Shown one piece after another: positions 43,963-57,100 of a stretch of DNA of 64,000 bases (within the stretch, counting starts at the first letter, position 1; each line of letters begins with the position of its first letter). The position numbers and the translations under genes are program-made. The stretch is taken from positions 887,001-951,000 of the forward strand of contig WAEK01000006.1 in assembly GCA_011634665.1 (NCBI GenBank). Reading direction: 5' to 3'. The notes beneath the pieces are model-generated. The model was not told where the DNA came from, did no database searches, and saw only the letters and a list, made by a program, of their open reading frames with translations. The stretch is from Mortierella sp. BCC40632. Taxonomy: Eukaryota > Mortierellomycota > Mortierellomycetes > Mortierellales > Mortierellaceae.

Positions 43963-46157
43963 TCCTTAAAATAAAACAGGGAAAAAAAATGGCGGGCAAT
44001 GACTTATTGTTCTGTCAAGCTTGTTTTCTTGACATCCTTGTGGGTTTCACGTGCGAGGGTGGGAGTATGATGTGAGAGAGATCATGTCAAAAGCTGCTGT
44101 TAAATCCTGTGGACATGAGGGACTGCCAAGTCGAAGTGAATGCTCACCTGAAGGTGATTTCATACGTCATGTTGTTAAAGAGTCTACACGCACTACTTTG
44201 TTAGAACTGTCAAAGATATGACCGTACTATTTAGAGGTAAAGGACAGAATGAGTAGGATGGAAGTTTACTGCAGACTGGGGACAACAAAGACGCGCGGAA
44301 CGCGTCCTTTTATACTATAGACTCAAGCCTTCCGAAATTTAACGCGTTTGGGAAGCATAACCCGGATTCTACATATGATCATTGAAGGAGAACGCGTCCT
44401 CAGTAAGGAAGAGAGTCACTAGATCATGACAGAGTATTGAGGATGGACAAACACCTAATATCTCACCCTCGAAGTTTACGTGTAGCAGCTGGAAGGAGAG
44501 GGGGGGGGGTAGGACACGTAGTTAATAATCTTCCAACCATCTTGGAGAAATTAATGCTCTAAAAGGGCAGCCAGTGTGCCACCTCATTCCAAGTTTTAGC
44601 GGATAAGATCCAAGATGTTGAGCAAAAATTCACAATCTGCCAGGGACTGCCTAACAATTGCTCGTTTTAGTTGAAGGTATTCCAGAGCAACCATTCCCTC
44701 TAAGCTATTCAGAGTATGACTTTGTAGCTGTCAATTGTCATGAATCTTCGAAAGGAGAGGGGAGACAAGAAAGTAGTATGCGTTGTTTAGCTAGCCGAAA
44801 CGAAAAAAAAAAAAAAAAAAAAAAAATAGGAGAAAAGGAGGACAAAGCCAGAGAGATGGAGAGGCAAGCGATTCGCCAAGACGAGTACATCAGCACAACT
44901 GCAAGGCTCTCTGGTAAATTTAGAAATGCAAAGTCCACATCTGACTTGAATGGATAGACCCCAAACAGGGAATCACTCTATTCGGTCATGTCGTCTGGAC
45001 CAGCGCTGGGAGTCAATTGCAGCATGATGAAACGCAGAACCATGCAGACTTGAGACTATTTCACGTGATCTATCAACTCAACTGAAATACGAGGGCCAAT
45101 ATCATTTTAATAATCAGCTATCCTTTGCATGGGTTGTCATTCAATAGAGGAGGAGCGATAGGTGAAGGAGTTTTGAGGGGCAAAGCGGGCAAACACATTC
45201 GAGAAAGTGGAGACAAAAACACCTCTAATGGATTAGATAATTTCAACAGGCGGAGAACTCTAGAAACGTCATTTCCAGGACTCCTATCCACCTCTGCTGA
45301 GTGAAGGAACGGAAAGCAAGGGCATCCTTGGCCATTGGTTCTTCAAAAAGAGAGTATCAATTACCGTATTCCTTGTAATACTGCGTACTGCTCATGTCCT
45401 TCCATGCACTGTTCTATCTCTTTCATATTTTCTAAAGGTTTGCTTGCGAGATCTTTTATCACCTCTGGCTATACGAGTTTAGTCCTGCCTAGTTTGCCAG
45501 TCTCGCTTGCTCAACTTTTAGGATCTTCACGAGTTCATTCATGGGCTTTCAGTCCATCAGCAGTCTCCTTTATCCTCTACACTCTCAGCAGAAACCCAAA
45601 ACAACATGGTTCTCGCTGAGTTCCCATTTGACAAGAATATCAACAGCCGGTGCCTGTAAAAGTCAAAAATGTGACCCCCAACTAAGAACCCAACTTAGAA
45701 GAAGGCATCACATACACACAAATACGACTTGGATATATGTCTTACCCGAGTCATCCTAGGATCGGTGTTTGCTTGGCGAAGGATAGGACTGGGGGAGGGG
45801 GAATTCCTATCGTGCTTTAGCCGGTTTTTCCCTCCTCCTTCATCCATTACGTACTATGGAAGATCTGATTGCGGAGAGAATTTGGATTTCAGCCTCTCCA
45901 ACTTTTCTTTCGAATGGTACCTTCGAGCGCTAGGAAAACTCAACGCACAAGCCGCCCATCCCTGCTGTATAACAACTGTCTCAATTCAATTTTTTAGCCA
46001 GTTAGTTCGTCAAAAAGGCCTGCTCCAGCGAAGTCAGTGAGTGTCAACGCGTTCCCAATTGTTCAAGTGGAATAGAGATCGCAATGCTTGGGTGAAGCAC
46101 AAAACACGTTTATGCCATTTTGTTCACACACACACACACACACACATGCTTTCTATC

Positions 46158-46188
<31 letters not shown>

Positions 46189-47280
46189 TGAACCACGCTG
46201 GTTTGTGTATCCAAACGAATCGCTATCGTAGAATTCACGAGTCAGGCGCAGATATACTTCTGCTAACATAGGCATGGTATCTTCTCGTGTTAGTCAGACA
46301 TACTTCCTTGGCTACAGCTAACAAGATGGAAGGTTTAGACCATGTTGATTCCTCTTACCCCTTGCTTCCTCGCTAAGAGTCAAGGTGCGTGTAAAAAGGT
46401 GTAAGAGAGCGTGGATTGGATAAACGTGGTTCCGGTTCTCAGAAATACATAGGAGCCATTGCGGTAATTAGCTTTGGCGGCGCTTGGTTTTGCATTGAGA
46501 AAAAAATGGATTGGTCAGTGAAGCGGAGACTGTTTGTTATGCTGGAGACTTTTAGGTATCAAAAACTTGACTTTTCATCCATCCCACGAGAGCTGTTGCC
46601 AGCATACAAACACAGTGAGCTTGGAATGAAGGATGAACTGACTTGCCTTCATTCATTTTTATGACATTTTTGAGGGTGATCGGTTGCCATTTCTGGGCAC
46701 CATTTCTGTCCAAGAACAAAAGTGCGGAGCCGGATCCCAGGGCATCGACTCCCATTAGACTATTGTAGGATTTGCTACACATCGCGCTCTCTGGTTCACA
46801 CGCAATACAGAGAGCAATGTGTTTGCCTGAGAAAGCATCTCACAAGCGTGATGCGTCATGTATCCAGACCAGGTAAAAGAAACGGGACTCCTCCAATGGA
46901 TAGCTCTCAAGGGTCCAAAGCGGATCGGAGTGCATCTCGCCAACATTAAGTGGGCGCCAAAGGGCTGATCCACACCACTTTATCATCCAAAGTAAAGGTT
47001 CATCTGAGGCGCCATTGGCTTTGTCTGTACCCGGGTACGAACTGAAGGCAGTACACATAGACAACGATGTACATGATTGTAGAGTACCTAGTCTAGTGTT
47101 CATGTGCAGTCGGACCTTCATTCTCGATATACAACCTGGAGGCGGGCTCTCGTCTTTTTTTATTTGTATGCAAACATGGCAAGGAATGTTTCTCAATGGA
47201 GTATGAAATTCTGGCGCAACAGACTCTATCACTTCGATCTGATAAGGGATTCGTAGCCATTCCCACGGCCGCACCCGTCA
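43963..47280. other. 3.3-kb stretch without a recognised gene
   Basis: Holds an A run (44802-44825), a CA/CT microsatellite pair (46125-46146 and 46157-46189), and scattered short ORFs. A minus-strand frame at 46840-47274 (144 codons) is the longest and ends with an aromatic/acidic segment, but it has no family match. The motif tgcagactggggac near 44270 recurs in similar form near 5278, hinting at an old shared repeat. Confidence 0.4.
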
Positions 47281-47290
47281 AATATAAATA
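47281..47290 (+). promoter_or_regulatory. TATA-like box of the M13 peptidase gene
   Basis: aatataaata lies 103-112 bases upstream of the ATG at 47393, a usual distance for a fungal TATA with a leader of about 70 bases. Confidence 0.5.
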
Positions 47291-47392
47291 TCCACAATGA
47301 CCATGCGGCTGCACCATCACTTGTTCCCCCTCGAGATACCCTTTCATCCCCTTTGCCCTATCAGGTCCAGTTACAAGTCAGGTCAATTCCAT

Positions 47393-50302
47393 ATGCCGAA
47401 AGTATCAAAGTTGCTGCTAGCAGCAGCCATTTGCTCCACCTCGTTACCGCTGAGCGTCCTTGGTGCCCCTACCACGGTAAACAACCCTCAGCATAGAATT
47501 TTGGCTCTATTGTCTAGTGCAATACAGTCATAGGCAGTTCTTCAGGTACTCACACAACCTTCCTTCACCAATTCAGGGATCGAGTTTGTGTACAACCCCT
47601 CATTGCCAAGCGTCAGCTGCAGCCATCTTACAAGACCTGTACACCACAGTCGATCCATGCGAGGACTTCAGCGAGTTTGCTTGTACGTAACTCTATCTGT
47701 TTTGCTTACTATCAGCTTTAAGAGAACCATGGCCATACTATCAGGCTAGCAGTACTATTTCAGCAAGACTCATCAGGCATTTCTTCTGCTCTTCTAGGCG
47801 GAGGGTTCTACAGGCGGGAAGAATTGAAAGAAGGAGAGGAGAAGAGGAATTACCTGACCGGCATCGACAAGCAGAACAGTGTGAGTTAACGATCCGAGAC
47901 GAAAGGTTCAGCTTTAATCTGAAATCCATGCTGAACATTTTCTTTTTTTTTTTTTTTTTTTCCTCGTATCAGAAGGATTTGCACTCGATCCTTACCGGCA
48001 CGAGTAATTCCCAGGCCTTGACAGGAGGCGACCCCACAGCTGACCGCCTTCTCAAGAAGCTACGAGGGTACTACAGCGCATGCATGGATCAATCCCAGCT
48101 GCAGCGTGCCGGAACACAAGCCTTGAAGGCCGAGATTCAGAAGATGAAGAATGTCTACCCTGTCACTGGGAACAGTACACACAAGTCACTCGCCACTGCG
48201 GCCGGCTCGGCTACGAATGTAACTCAGAGAGATGCGGCCGTCTCGAGATTACTAGGATACAACATGGGGAATGGATTCGAGAACCCTTTCGTATTCGAGC
48301 TTTGGGATGACGATAACAGACCAGGATACAAGATCATGGCCGCACAGCAAGCTGGACTAGGATTTGAGGAGAAAGAACACTACTCTGATCCCAAGCTTAT
48401 CCAACTCTATGAGAAAACAGTTGGAGAGATGCTCTACATTATCGAGGGGGATGGCGACTACTCCAAGGTCAACCAAGGAAGCGCTGTTATACCCAATACC
48501 TGGACACAGCTTGCCAAGAAGATTGTCGCCTTTGAGAAGATTCTCGCAGGGGTGGTCGACGAGGAGCAGGTCAAAAGCGAGGTTTCCAAGCCAGAACCAA
48601 GCCAGGCACCTAACGGAACTGAGGGATCTGTAGAAAACGAGGAAGAAGAGGAAGAGGAAGAAGAAGAAGAAGAAGAAGACGATGGTACTATCAAATGGGA
48701 CACGGTTGATGACTTAAACAAGTTGACTCCATTCTTGGACTGGCACTTGATTTTCAAGACCGCATTCCCCAAGGACGCCAATATTCCAACTGAACTCAAC
48801 ATGCTTTGGAAATTCTACCTCCTCAGAATGAACACCGCACTTGAAAAATCAACACCAGAAATCATTCAGGGTTACTTCACTTGGACAATGATCCGTACTT
48901 TGGGCAAGCATCTCGCGGAACCTTTCCGTAAGCCTTTGACAGTACTCGAACAGGCTGTTTCGGGATCGCATTCTACCGACGATGCAGATCGGTCCAAGGT
49001 GTGTGTCAATATGGTTAACGACAGTCTTGGACAGATGGCAGGTCATTTCTTCATCAAGGCCACCTTCCCGGAAGCGTCACACGATATGGTACAGGATATT
49101 ATTGTTGCAGCTCGCTGGAGCTTCGAAAAGAACTTCTGGCAGTACGACTGGCTCGACCCTAAAACTAGACAGAATGCACTTCAGAAGCTTAAGGCTATGT
49201 TGCCCAAGGTTGGAGCTTCCGGCAGAAGCCCCAACGTAGCATCCGCTGCCTCGGTAGATGAGCATTACCAAACTATCGACATTAGTGCAGGGGATCATTT
49301 TGGCAACCAAGTCCGGTGCAACCTCTGGAAGGCTGAGAACTTCCTCAGGAGTGTAACCATGCAAGTGGATAGGTTGAATGTCGCCTCGGTCCCACAGGTG
49401 GTCAATGCCTATTACAATCCTACTGGAAATTCGATCGAGATCTTGGCAGGCATTCTTCGGTCACCATTCTTCCACCCTGAAAACCCTGAATACATGAATT
49501 ACGCCGGAGTTGGCTCCATTGTCGCGCATGAGATGGGTCATGGGTTTGACGACCGCGGACGACGATATGACGCCACAGGCGCTACTAGAGACGTGAGTGC
49601 AGCTAATTCTTCAAATAGTGCAAAGAAGTTCTAGATGATTTGACTTCGTATGCTTACAGTTTCTCTTTCTCTTCCCGATATACACGTAGTGGTGGACTGA
49701 AGCTACGGTTAAGGCCTTTGACGCCAAAGCCCAGTGCTTCATTGAACAGTACAACGAGTATACTATCAAGGGACCAGACGGTATTGATCGTTATGTCAAT
49801 GGCTGGTCGACCTTGGGCGAGAATATCGCCGATAACGGCGGCATCAAAATGGCTTTTGAGGCATGGCGACAGCGCTACCGAACCGACAACCGACGCAGGT
49901 GAGTGCTCTTTTTCTTTTTCTTTTCTTTTCTTTTTCTTTTTTTCCTGTACTCTTCTCCCCAACTTTGTGCTCGTCTCCCTTGAGTTTTCATGCTGAGTTT
50001 GCTTCTTTTTACTCACATCGCTTACTCTATCTCCGATTTGGACAAAAAAAAGGTATAACAATGATAGATTGCCTGGACTCGAGGCATACACTCTTGAGCA
50101 AATGTTCTTTATCCAGTATGCACGTGCATTCTGTGAAGTCATTACACCAGCCGCGCAGGTCCGCGCGCTCAATGAAGACAACCACTCCCCTCGCAAGTTC
50201 CGCATTAACGGAGTCGTCCAGAACTCTGATCACTTTGCTCGGGCATTCCAGTGCAAGTCAGGCACTCCTATGAACCCAGTGAAAAAGTGCATCCTCTGGT
50301 AG
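47393..50302 (+). CDS. Secreted M13 (neprilysin-like) metalloendopeptidase
   Basis: Six exons: 47393-47476, 47577-47682, 47798-47880, 47973-49592, 49690-49898, 50053-50302; 2352 bases, 783 residues. Starts with a signal peptide (KLLLAAAICSTSLPLSVLG). M13 blocks in order: VDPCEDFSEFACGGFYR (about 45-65), NAYYNPTGNSIEI, the zinc motif VAHEMGHGFD (about 607), GENIADNGG with the third zinc ligand Glu and catalytic Asp (about 675), and the C-terminal CxxxxP...CILW ending. The conserved cysteines suggest a disulfide-bonded extracellular enzyme that cleaves peptides. Unlike animal neprilysins, the N-terminal hydrophobic stretch looks cleavable. An insert of about 25 residues that is almost all Glu (48640-48690) sits in the helical domain. 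A T run lies just before the acceptor of exon 4. Confidence 0.94.
48640..48682 (+). repeat. In-frame GAA/GAG repeat coding poly-Glu
   Basis: About 14 consecutive Glu codons inside the peptidase. Codons alternate irregularly, so it is not a pure microsatellite. Confidence 0.9.
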
Positions 50303-51282
50303 ATTTGATTAGATCGGGAAAATTTACAAATAAAGACACAGTATGTATCGACTATTCAGCCAAGTGGTCAATTCTCAGATATCGTCTTTAGATTTCAGAA
50401 ATAAGTAAAAGGCGACCAGAGCGCGTGCACCTGTTGTTGCTGACTATTGGTACCCTGCCTTTCATCTAGGGTCGCACACTTTTTTTTTTTTTTTTTTTTT
50501 TTTTTTGAGCGGTGATTCTAGTGGTTGTTCTAGATGAAAGGCACTCGCTTCGATTCCATGACAGTAGTTTGGGTATTGTGGTATTGCTTCAGCAGCCTAC
50601 AAACGCCCTTCGGCGACCAGGGACAGGCTTCAGGCCTAATGAGCTTAGTGAAAGATCGAAGGAACTCGGCCACTCAACAGTCAATCGAACAATCTATTCA
50701 TTTGTACTAGAACAAAACACCTTTGCGTTCATTATCAGTATGAGGCAGAAAAAGTATGACAATACAAATTCAGACTGTAGTTGTTATTTAACAAAGCTCT
50801 CCAGCAGAGAGGCCTTCGACAGGGTCCCCAGGGTGAACTCTTTCAGCGTCACCTTGGTAGCAAAAACCAAAAGGGACAAGATACATTTCCAAGGAGTGCA
50901 ACAATCTGTAGTACAGTCACAATGGGCATGAGGCTGTAGAGTGAAGCTAATCCGCCATGCGGTTTCCTCTCCGACCAAGATGCTCGAACCAGAGCAAAGA
51001 ACCCATCTCTCCCCCTCCCCTGTGGTGCATCTTTCAATGCATTTGAATGTCAGACAGTAACAGTCATTGAAAGCATGCAATCTCAATCTTGCTCTCCCTT
51101 CAGTAAGAGCTCGTTTGTTGCGAGTCGATAATTAAACGAATGTCACTAGTAGGTTTGAGTGCCTGGTGGATTATTTTTATTTGTGATAGACCCCTCTAAT
51201 TATAATTAGTGGTTTGGATCAAATAGCTAGAACCGGATTATATGAGGCATGGATCCACCTGGTAACTTGTTGATGAACCAAG
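50303..51282. other. Intergenic
   Basis: Contains a T run (50480-50506). No coding frame with recognisable content. Confidence 0.5.
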
Positions 51283-51588
51283 TTAAACCTGGTAGCAGAT
51301 GACCGAGCGAGCCCTGTCGTTGAACGATCCGAGCCAGGAAGCGTTCGAGTCGGTAACAACAACGTTGCTACCACGGCAGAGAGTCTGATCGTAGAGGGTG
51401 CACTGCCAGTCGTTCCAGTAAGAAACCGAGGAGACCTGACCGGCACACTCCGAAGGAATGTTGACACACTTTCCGGAGGGGGTGCTGAAGCGGCAGCTGC
51501 GTCCGGTGTAGTTGATGTCGTTGAAGACATCCAAGGCGGAGGTCATGCCGATGGTGGCAACAAGAGCGAGGAGAGAGAGCTTGTTCAT
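51283..51588 (-). CDS. Small secreted beta/gamma-crystallin-like protein
   Basis: Single coding exon, 101 residues. Residues 1-18 are a signal peptide (MNKLSLLALVATIGMTSA). The mature part has six Cys and two crystallin-like Greek-key blocks: VFNDINYTGRS...QVSSVSYWNDWQCTLYD and a shorter second half ending RSVICYQV. The Y/F-x-D-x-x-Y-x-G-x-S and VSSV elements fit the family; the fold assignment is by pattern only. A 5' UTR intron (51598-51686, GTATGT...CTAG) ends one exon just before the ATG, and a TATA box lies upstream. Codons are strongly biased to C-ending forms (AAC, ACC, GTC), suggesting high expression. Extracellular; function unknown. Confidence 0.85.
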   Translation of the reverse strand: MNKLSLLALVATIGMTSALDVFNDINYTGRSCRFSTPSGKCVNIPSECAGQVSSVSYWNDWQCTLYDQTLCRGSNVVVTDSNASWLGSFNDRARSVICYQV

Positions 51589-51597
51589 TTTGAGAGT

Positions 51598-51686
51598 CTA
51601 GAAGAACATTGAAAGGTTAGGAACCGTTGTAGGGAGATTATTGCAAATTTCGATGGAATTGGACTTGACTTTGGGGACTGACATAC
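51598..51686 (-). other. 5' UTR intron
   Basis: On the minus strand GTATGTCAG starts the intron and TTCTTCTAG ends it, ten bases before the ATG of the crystallin-like gene. Confidence 0.65.
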
Positions 51687-51764
51687 TTTGGAAGGTCTGT
51701 TGAGGTGGGAGAGGAAGAGGAAGATGCTGGTGAAGTGCAGAGTTGGAGGGGATGCTGGTCTCCA

Positions 51765-51771
51765 ATTTATA
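51765..51771 (-). promoter_or_regulatory. TATA box of the crystallin-like gene
   Basis: TATAAAT on the minus strand, about 80 bases upstream of the donor of the 5' UTR intron. Confidence 0.6.
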
Positions 51772-52779
51772 GGAATTGAGGAAAGGGCATCCCTCAGTTC
51801 CGAGGAATCCGTTGGGGAAGAATGGTAGTCAATGAACGTTGGAGTATGCATGCATTGCACACACCCTACTTCTCAGTCCTCAGTACACCAGGTCTACACA
51901 ACCCTCTTACTACTGTCGGTAACAAAGCCTACATGTGAACCAGCCAGAGTTTGTTTGAAAAGTGCCCCGACGTGACACGTAAACCGGCTCCTGGGTCTGC
52001 GTACATTCTGAGCCGCGTCGGCAAACATCCTATCAATAAGACTGAAGGCTTGGGTCTCTTTCTAACCGGCAATTCTTGTGGAAGTGCAGCGCTACTAGTT
52101 CTGTGCAACGCCTGCGCCTTAGTGCATTGACATGCAGCACGTCCCTCTTCGGGACACTTCCCATTAGAACAAACAAAGTCCGACCCACACAGCGGTGCAT
52201 CGACCAGTAAAAACTCTTGATCAAGATTTTGGCCTCCCTACTTGAATGCATCCCCAGCCCCCTCACTGGATGTCAAATATGTGAGCTTGAACACAACTGA
52301 ATAAATCCAGAGGGATGTTGGTTGCCTCGCGCACCCTTCGCCTATGTGTGCACTTATGCAAGACATGATGCGTGGGGCTGATACCAGGGGCACAGCAGCT
52401 CAACGGTAGGCATTCCAAAAAGACGGTCTCCATATTAGCCGGCTTTCTACTCTTAATGAAAGTGATTTCGACTCTGACCCATCAAGAAAGGAGTGTTTCT
52501 CTCTGCTGCCTTCCCTCTTTCTCTCCCTGAAGCCCATTCAAAAGAGACAGGAAGCTCACAACTCGAAGGATACCAAAGAAGAATCAAGGACCTCCTAAGT
52601 AGAAACAGAGGTCCACTGCATTCTGGGCGAACAAGCATTATCGAGCCTTTTCCGAGTGGACCCATGAATTTTGTTGAAATGAAGTTGATCGTCGGTTGTG
52701 TTCTTGTACCCAGGTATCGCGGTTGTTGTCAAGCAGTACATTCCGCCTGCGAGGAGATATTCTTAGTCATGTAAATGTT
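51772..52779. other. Intergenic
   Basis: Short ORFs on both strands (for example 52033-52266 minus, 52493-52774 plus) without family signal. Confidence 0.4.
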
Positions 52780-54181
52780 TTAAAGAATCACGGCTATTGA
52801 GATCCTCTTGTACTCTAAGATATCATGCGGGGATCCAGCGTGGCCTGTCGCGAAGTAAGTAAACCGACTTAAGTGGTTACGGCTGTGGCACCATGCTTGC
52901 GTTTTCTTGTAATCCGCAAATTCTGAAGATACGACGGTTCCATATCGAGAGCCATCAAGAGCATCAGTACAGTGAGCCAACCCGCACTCGCAATTGATCC
53001 AGTCCTTGCTATCTACCGTACAGATCCTATCAGGCCAGGCAACAAATCGGCCAAAAGGACTGTCCAAGGCAGCAGTCACCCTTCAGTTGCCGTGGAAACA
53101 GCTCCCGTCGAGACTCCAATAATTCGTCTGTCTGTTTTCACTATTGATAGCCCACAAACCCTAGTAAAAACAAGCTTGCTCTTCAATTGCACAGTGGTCT
53201 CGTCCATTGAAGTTGATTACCACCTATGTTGAAGCAATCGGTATTGGTGAGCTCAATCACAGTACTCTTGGATTACTCCTTGGAGAGGCACATAGTTTTC
53301 CTGTAGTGGCTGTGGCTGTGCGCGCCCAAGATGCAATCCCTGATATCCGTAGAAGCTAGGACTCTTGTTCAAGGGTTAAAGTACCTAAAGATAATGTAAT
53401 ATTCTCCATTTTTTGTTCTCTCTCTATTTTTTCTATTTTTTGCTGCTTAGATGTTTTAAGCCTGAAAAACGCAAAACGCACTTCAAAGTTGTCCAGCTCA
53501 TTGTTCCGGTGGCAGAGTTGACTCTTAAAAAAGTCAGCCATGACATCGATAGTCTTGCTGCTACTTGCAAGTAAGGCTTGGTATTGTGGAGGGCCATAGA
53601 AGAAGATATGCGCGTTGTAGAGTCCACGCCAAATAGTCCCATCATCATAAAATCCTTAGTCTATCTTTACCATTCGACTGCATCTTCGGGCATGTGGCTC
53701 AGATTTCAATTGTAGCAAATATTTGTAAATAGAACTTACCAGCGTGGACTCCAGCGGCCATATGGCCACTCGCGCAGTCAGCACATTACCACCACTCATG
53801 ATATTGTACAAGAGAGGATGAGAAGACAGGAGAAAGTGAGAATCCAGGGGTTGTGTAACCAATGAAAAATGTGTCCCGCATTTTGACCGACTCGTGAAAT
53901 GATGAGGAGAGAGGGGGCTTTGCCAAATGCTCTTTGTGGCCCAGGTGCATTCCTTGGTGCAGTTTATTGGACTGACAAACCATATCCTGATCCTGGGTGC
54001 ATTTCGCCTGATCCGAGTTCATGCATCTATTGGTGTCCTTCCCTCGGAAGAAATGTACAGTCTGTGAACGGTTATCAACGGAATTCATCCAACTGGCTTG
54101 TACAGCTGCTTTTGCCATTCAGTTCAAAGAGTGAGGCTTCGCGATCATCAGTAAAGCCAAAAACACAGAGCTGTTGCTCAT
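52780..54181 (-). pseudogene. Decaying or poorly modelled multi-exon gene, unknown product
   Basis: Minus-strand frames over 1.4 kb look coding (Cys and aromatic residues, few stops) but do not join cleanly. A possible start at 54181 gives a signal-like MSNSSVFLALLMIAK, then an in-frame TGA at 54119-54121. The frame goes on through HFFRGKDTNRCMNSD and, via a possible 44-base intron, WPYGRWSPRW and GLYNAHIFFYGPP. After more possible introns comes GLWAINSENRQTNYW, another in-frame TGA at 53083-53085, then GRFVAWPDRICTVD to the end at 52780. Two stops suggest a pseudogene; wrong exon choices are the alternative. A secreted enzyme or cysteine-rich protein is possible. No family recognised. Confidence 0.35.
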
Positions 54182-57100
54182 CTCCTCATGATGTTTACAT
54201 CAGATAGATTTTAAGGAGCTAAAAAAAAAAAAGAAAGAAAGAGAGGAGGCTGAGGTGGAGAGAAAGTGAACTCAAGAAGGGCGTATAGCTTATGAAGCCA
54301 AAGCTTGTGTTTGTCTAATGTGATTAGGTCCGGTTCCCAGAGCCTTCCAAGTGTCATGCATTTTCACTCTTCTGCGCCTCCAAGGCACTCCATAAGATTA
54401 CTGTCTCAGTAATTCAGCCTGGGGCCTCTGCTTTTGCGGCGCGGGATTATCTGATTAATCTTTTGTAGAATTCACAAGGAGGTTGCTTTGGACGGTTAGC
54501 CATCCTGGAGAGCTGAAATTCTGGATTTTGATCCCATCAAGGAAGAGCTCTAGGAGGAGAATCCCCAAGCTTTGGGTTACCCAATATCGTGCTTAGGTTG
54601 TGACAAGACTGAAAGCCTAGCTCCTTGAACAATCAAAGGCAGAGTCGTCCTCAGAAAACCCTTCTCATTTATTCTGGATATTAGTGGCCAGTAGCTTAAG
54701 ACGATGTCCTGGGGATTGTTTCTTGCCTACGTTTGGATGGCATTCGAAATAGCGAATGTAGTATCAGGAAGAATAGGATTTATCTTAAAGTGGAAGAAGG
54801 AGGGAGTTCCAAGCTTCCCATTGACACTGTCCATCAAAATACTCCCTGATATGTCTCCACCGGCTTTTCGGGCCATGTTTATCCAATAGTTGGAACGCAT
54901 GACCATCATTCTCGCTGTAGCTGTTGCCAGTTGTGCTGGCTTGATCCTTCCCCTCCCCCTCGGTTTCCATCATCAATGGTTAGTCTCGGACATTCAAGTA
55001 TTGGTATACAGAGATACACTACAAGAGTGCAAGGACAGGGAATGACATGTAAGAGAGGTGTTGATAGGGAGCCGTTGATGGGAAGCAGACAAAGAAAGAA
55101 AGAGCAGAGGTGGGGTTGTGAGAGGCAAATCTGAAACCATACCACGAAAAGGCTTGTTCAGACTGTGGGGGACCAACTTGTACAATGCTTGTAACGAAAA
55201 CATACCACAGATAGACTGAGAAATACAGTGCTATCAAGGACAAGACGGTCGGTGATTAGCATGGGATTTGGATGATGATTGGTATTTACCATTTTTTATC
55301 TGAAATAAATGACAGGTTGAGAACCCCTCCTCGACCTGGCACTCTTCTGGGTCTCCTACTATTACGCTTCCTGTTGCCTAGAGATGTTTAGTCTCTTTTT
55401 CCAGAAGAGCTCTTTTCAAAAGTCATAACTGTAATCAGGTACACCGTTGGTTCAATACCTAGTCGATTGATGGAAAAGGGTAAGAAAGTATGAGTAAAAG
55501 GTAAGAGTTTTTTTTTATCGCAAAAGATAGTCGAAAATAGAGTCAGAAATAAAGTAGAGAAAGTAGATTATATTGGCTGTCTATACAAGTGACAGAGCTT
55601 GAACAGTACTACTATTCACCAAATCACGCTACGCAATACTCTTCCCTGGAAGACAAACAGCATTTTCTTTGAGATGGCCTCCTTACTAAGGATTCAGGTT
55701 TCTTTTTTAGCTACCGCGTTTGCTATCGTTGCTGGAGAAGGACTCGGTGTCATTTTGTGTCAAGTCGCTCAGCATTAACAAGTCGATGGGATACCAGTGG
55801 AAAATCCGCTCTGGTACGAATATTCATAGCTCAATGACTTCGGCAATAATGATGACTGCTTCCATGACCGACTTTGAGCAAGCGTCTAAGATTTCACCTA
55901 ACAAACACCCACGTTTGGACCAATGTTGTCGTTGATTTAAAGCAAAGATATGGTTTTGGATTAAACAAACTTGAGCCTGCAAGTTGGGCAGTCATTCTGG
56001 TCGCTGATATGGTGCCCTCAAAGTCAGATAGTAGCTTGGTCGCTCTTCTGCGAATCAAGCCAACAAGAACTGAGAGACAAAGAATGCGGAAGCAAGAGTG
56101 CATGAAAGAATAGAAAGGGAGAAGGATCAGCCCCAGCGGTAACGGGGAGGCAGTGGTGCGGAAGAGGAAAAACTTTACACCAGAGAATAAGGAGAGGGAG
56201 AGAGAAACCAAACTTCCTCGGCTGTGGCACGTGTGAGCGAACCATGACCCATGCTTGCTCCCATGTTGGCGTGTTTCCTGTATTCATCATCATCATTCTG
56301 ACGAGTGTAAATGGGAATGGAATGAAATGGCAGGCATGTAGAGTCGATTCAGACTACGCATTTGTTTTGACTTCATGGACAAACTCTCTTGCCATTGGGT
56401 ATTTCCATCATGACAAAGAAAGATTGTGCTCTTCTTATTTGCAGACTGGAGTTGCAAGAGTCATTTCTCGTACGCCCTTTCAGATCATTAGAGTTGGCCT
56501 CACAATAGATCTCCTCCTGAATCTCCTTTCAGCTACACAGGAACCTTGGTAGGATTTATATTCAGTAGTGGTCAAGCTTCCAACGAAGAATTCCATGGGA
56601 GAGGAGGAGGTATGCGTGTGGAAACTTTTCACAGCTGGTGTAACTGGTCGGGCGAATAGAACCCCTCCCCCCCTCAATCCAATGCATCGAGGCTCCTCAC
56701 TATGACTGTCTTTATTGTCTTGTTCGCTATCAGGAACAGAAAGGCAGGCCATACCATGCGGTACCATACCAGTAGATAGCCAGACAGGCGCCATTAATTA
56801 TCAATCAGGCAAACTAATTTTTGTCCCTTGTAGAAATGCGGGCTACAGCTCTGGCAACATTAGAGGTTGCAAATGTGCAGGTCGTCAAACCCTTCATGTG
56901 TCCTCGTTCCTGGAGGATAGTCAACAAGATTCGAATTGGGTCCGCCTCCACTTCAACACTGACTCTTTTCTTCGACTGTTGATTGTCTTTAACCTCGAGG
57001 GGCATGGAAGGACAAATCTCACTCGACGCCATGGAATATAGGACAGAAGGAGGATAATCAAGCCTATGCCCATGATCCGGAAGCAAGGACTCCACAGGAT

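Noticed and set aside
55440..55480. Possible tRNA T-loop (ggttcaataccta)
   Set aside because: Does not fit GTTCRANYC and no cloverleaf could be folded around it. No tRNA or rRNA gene was found in the window.
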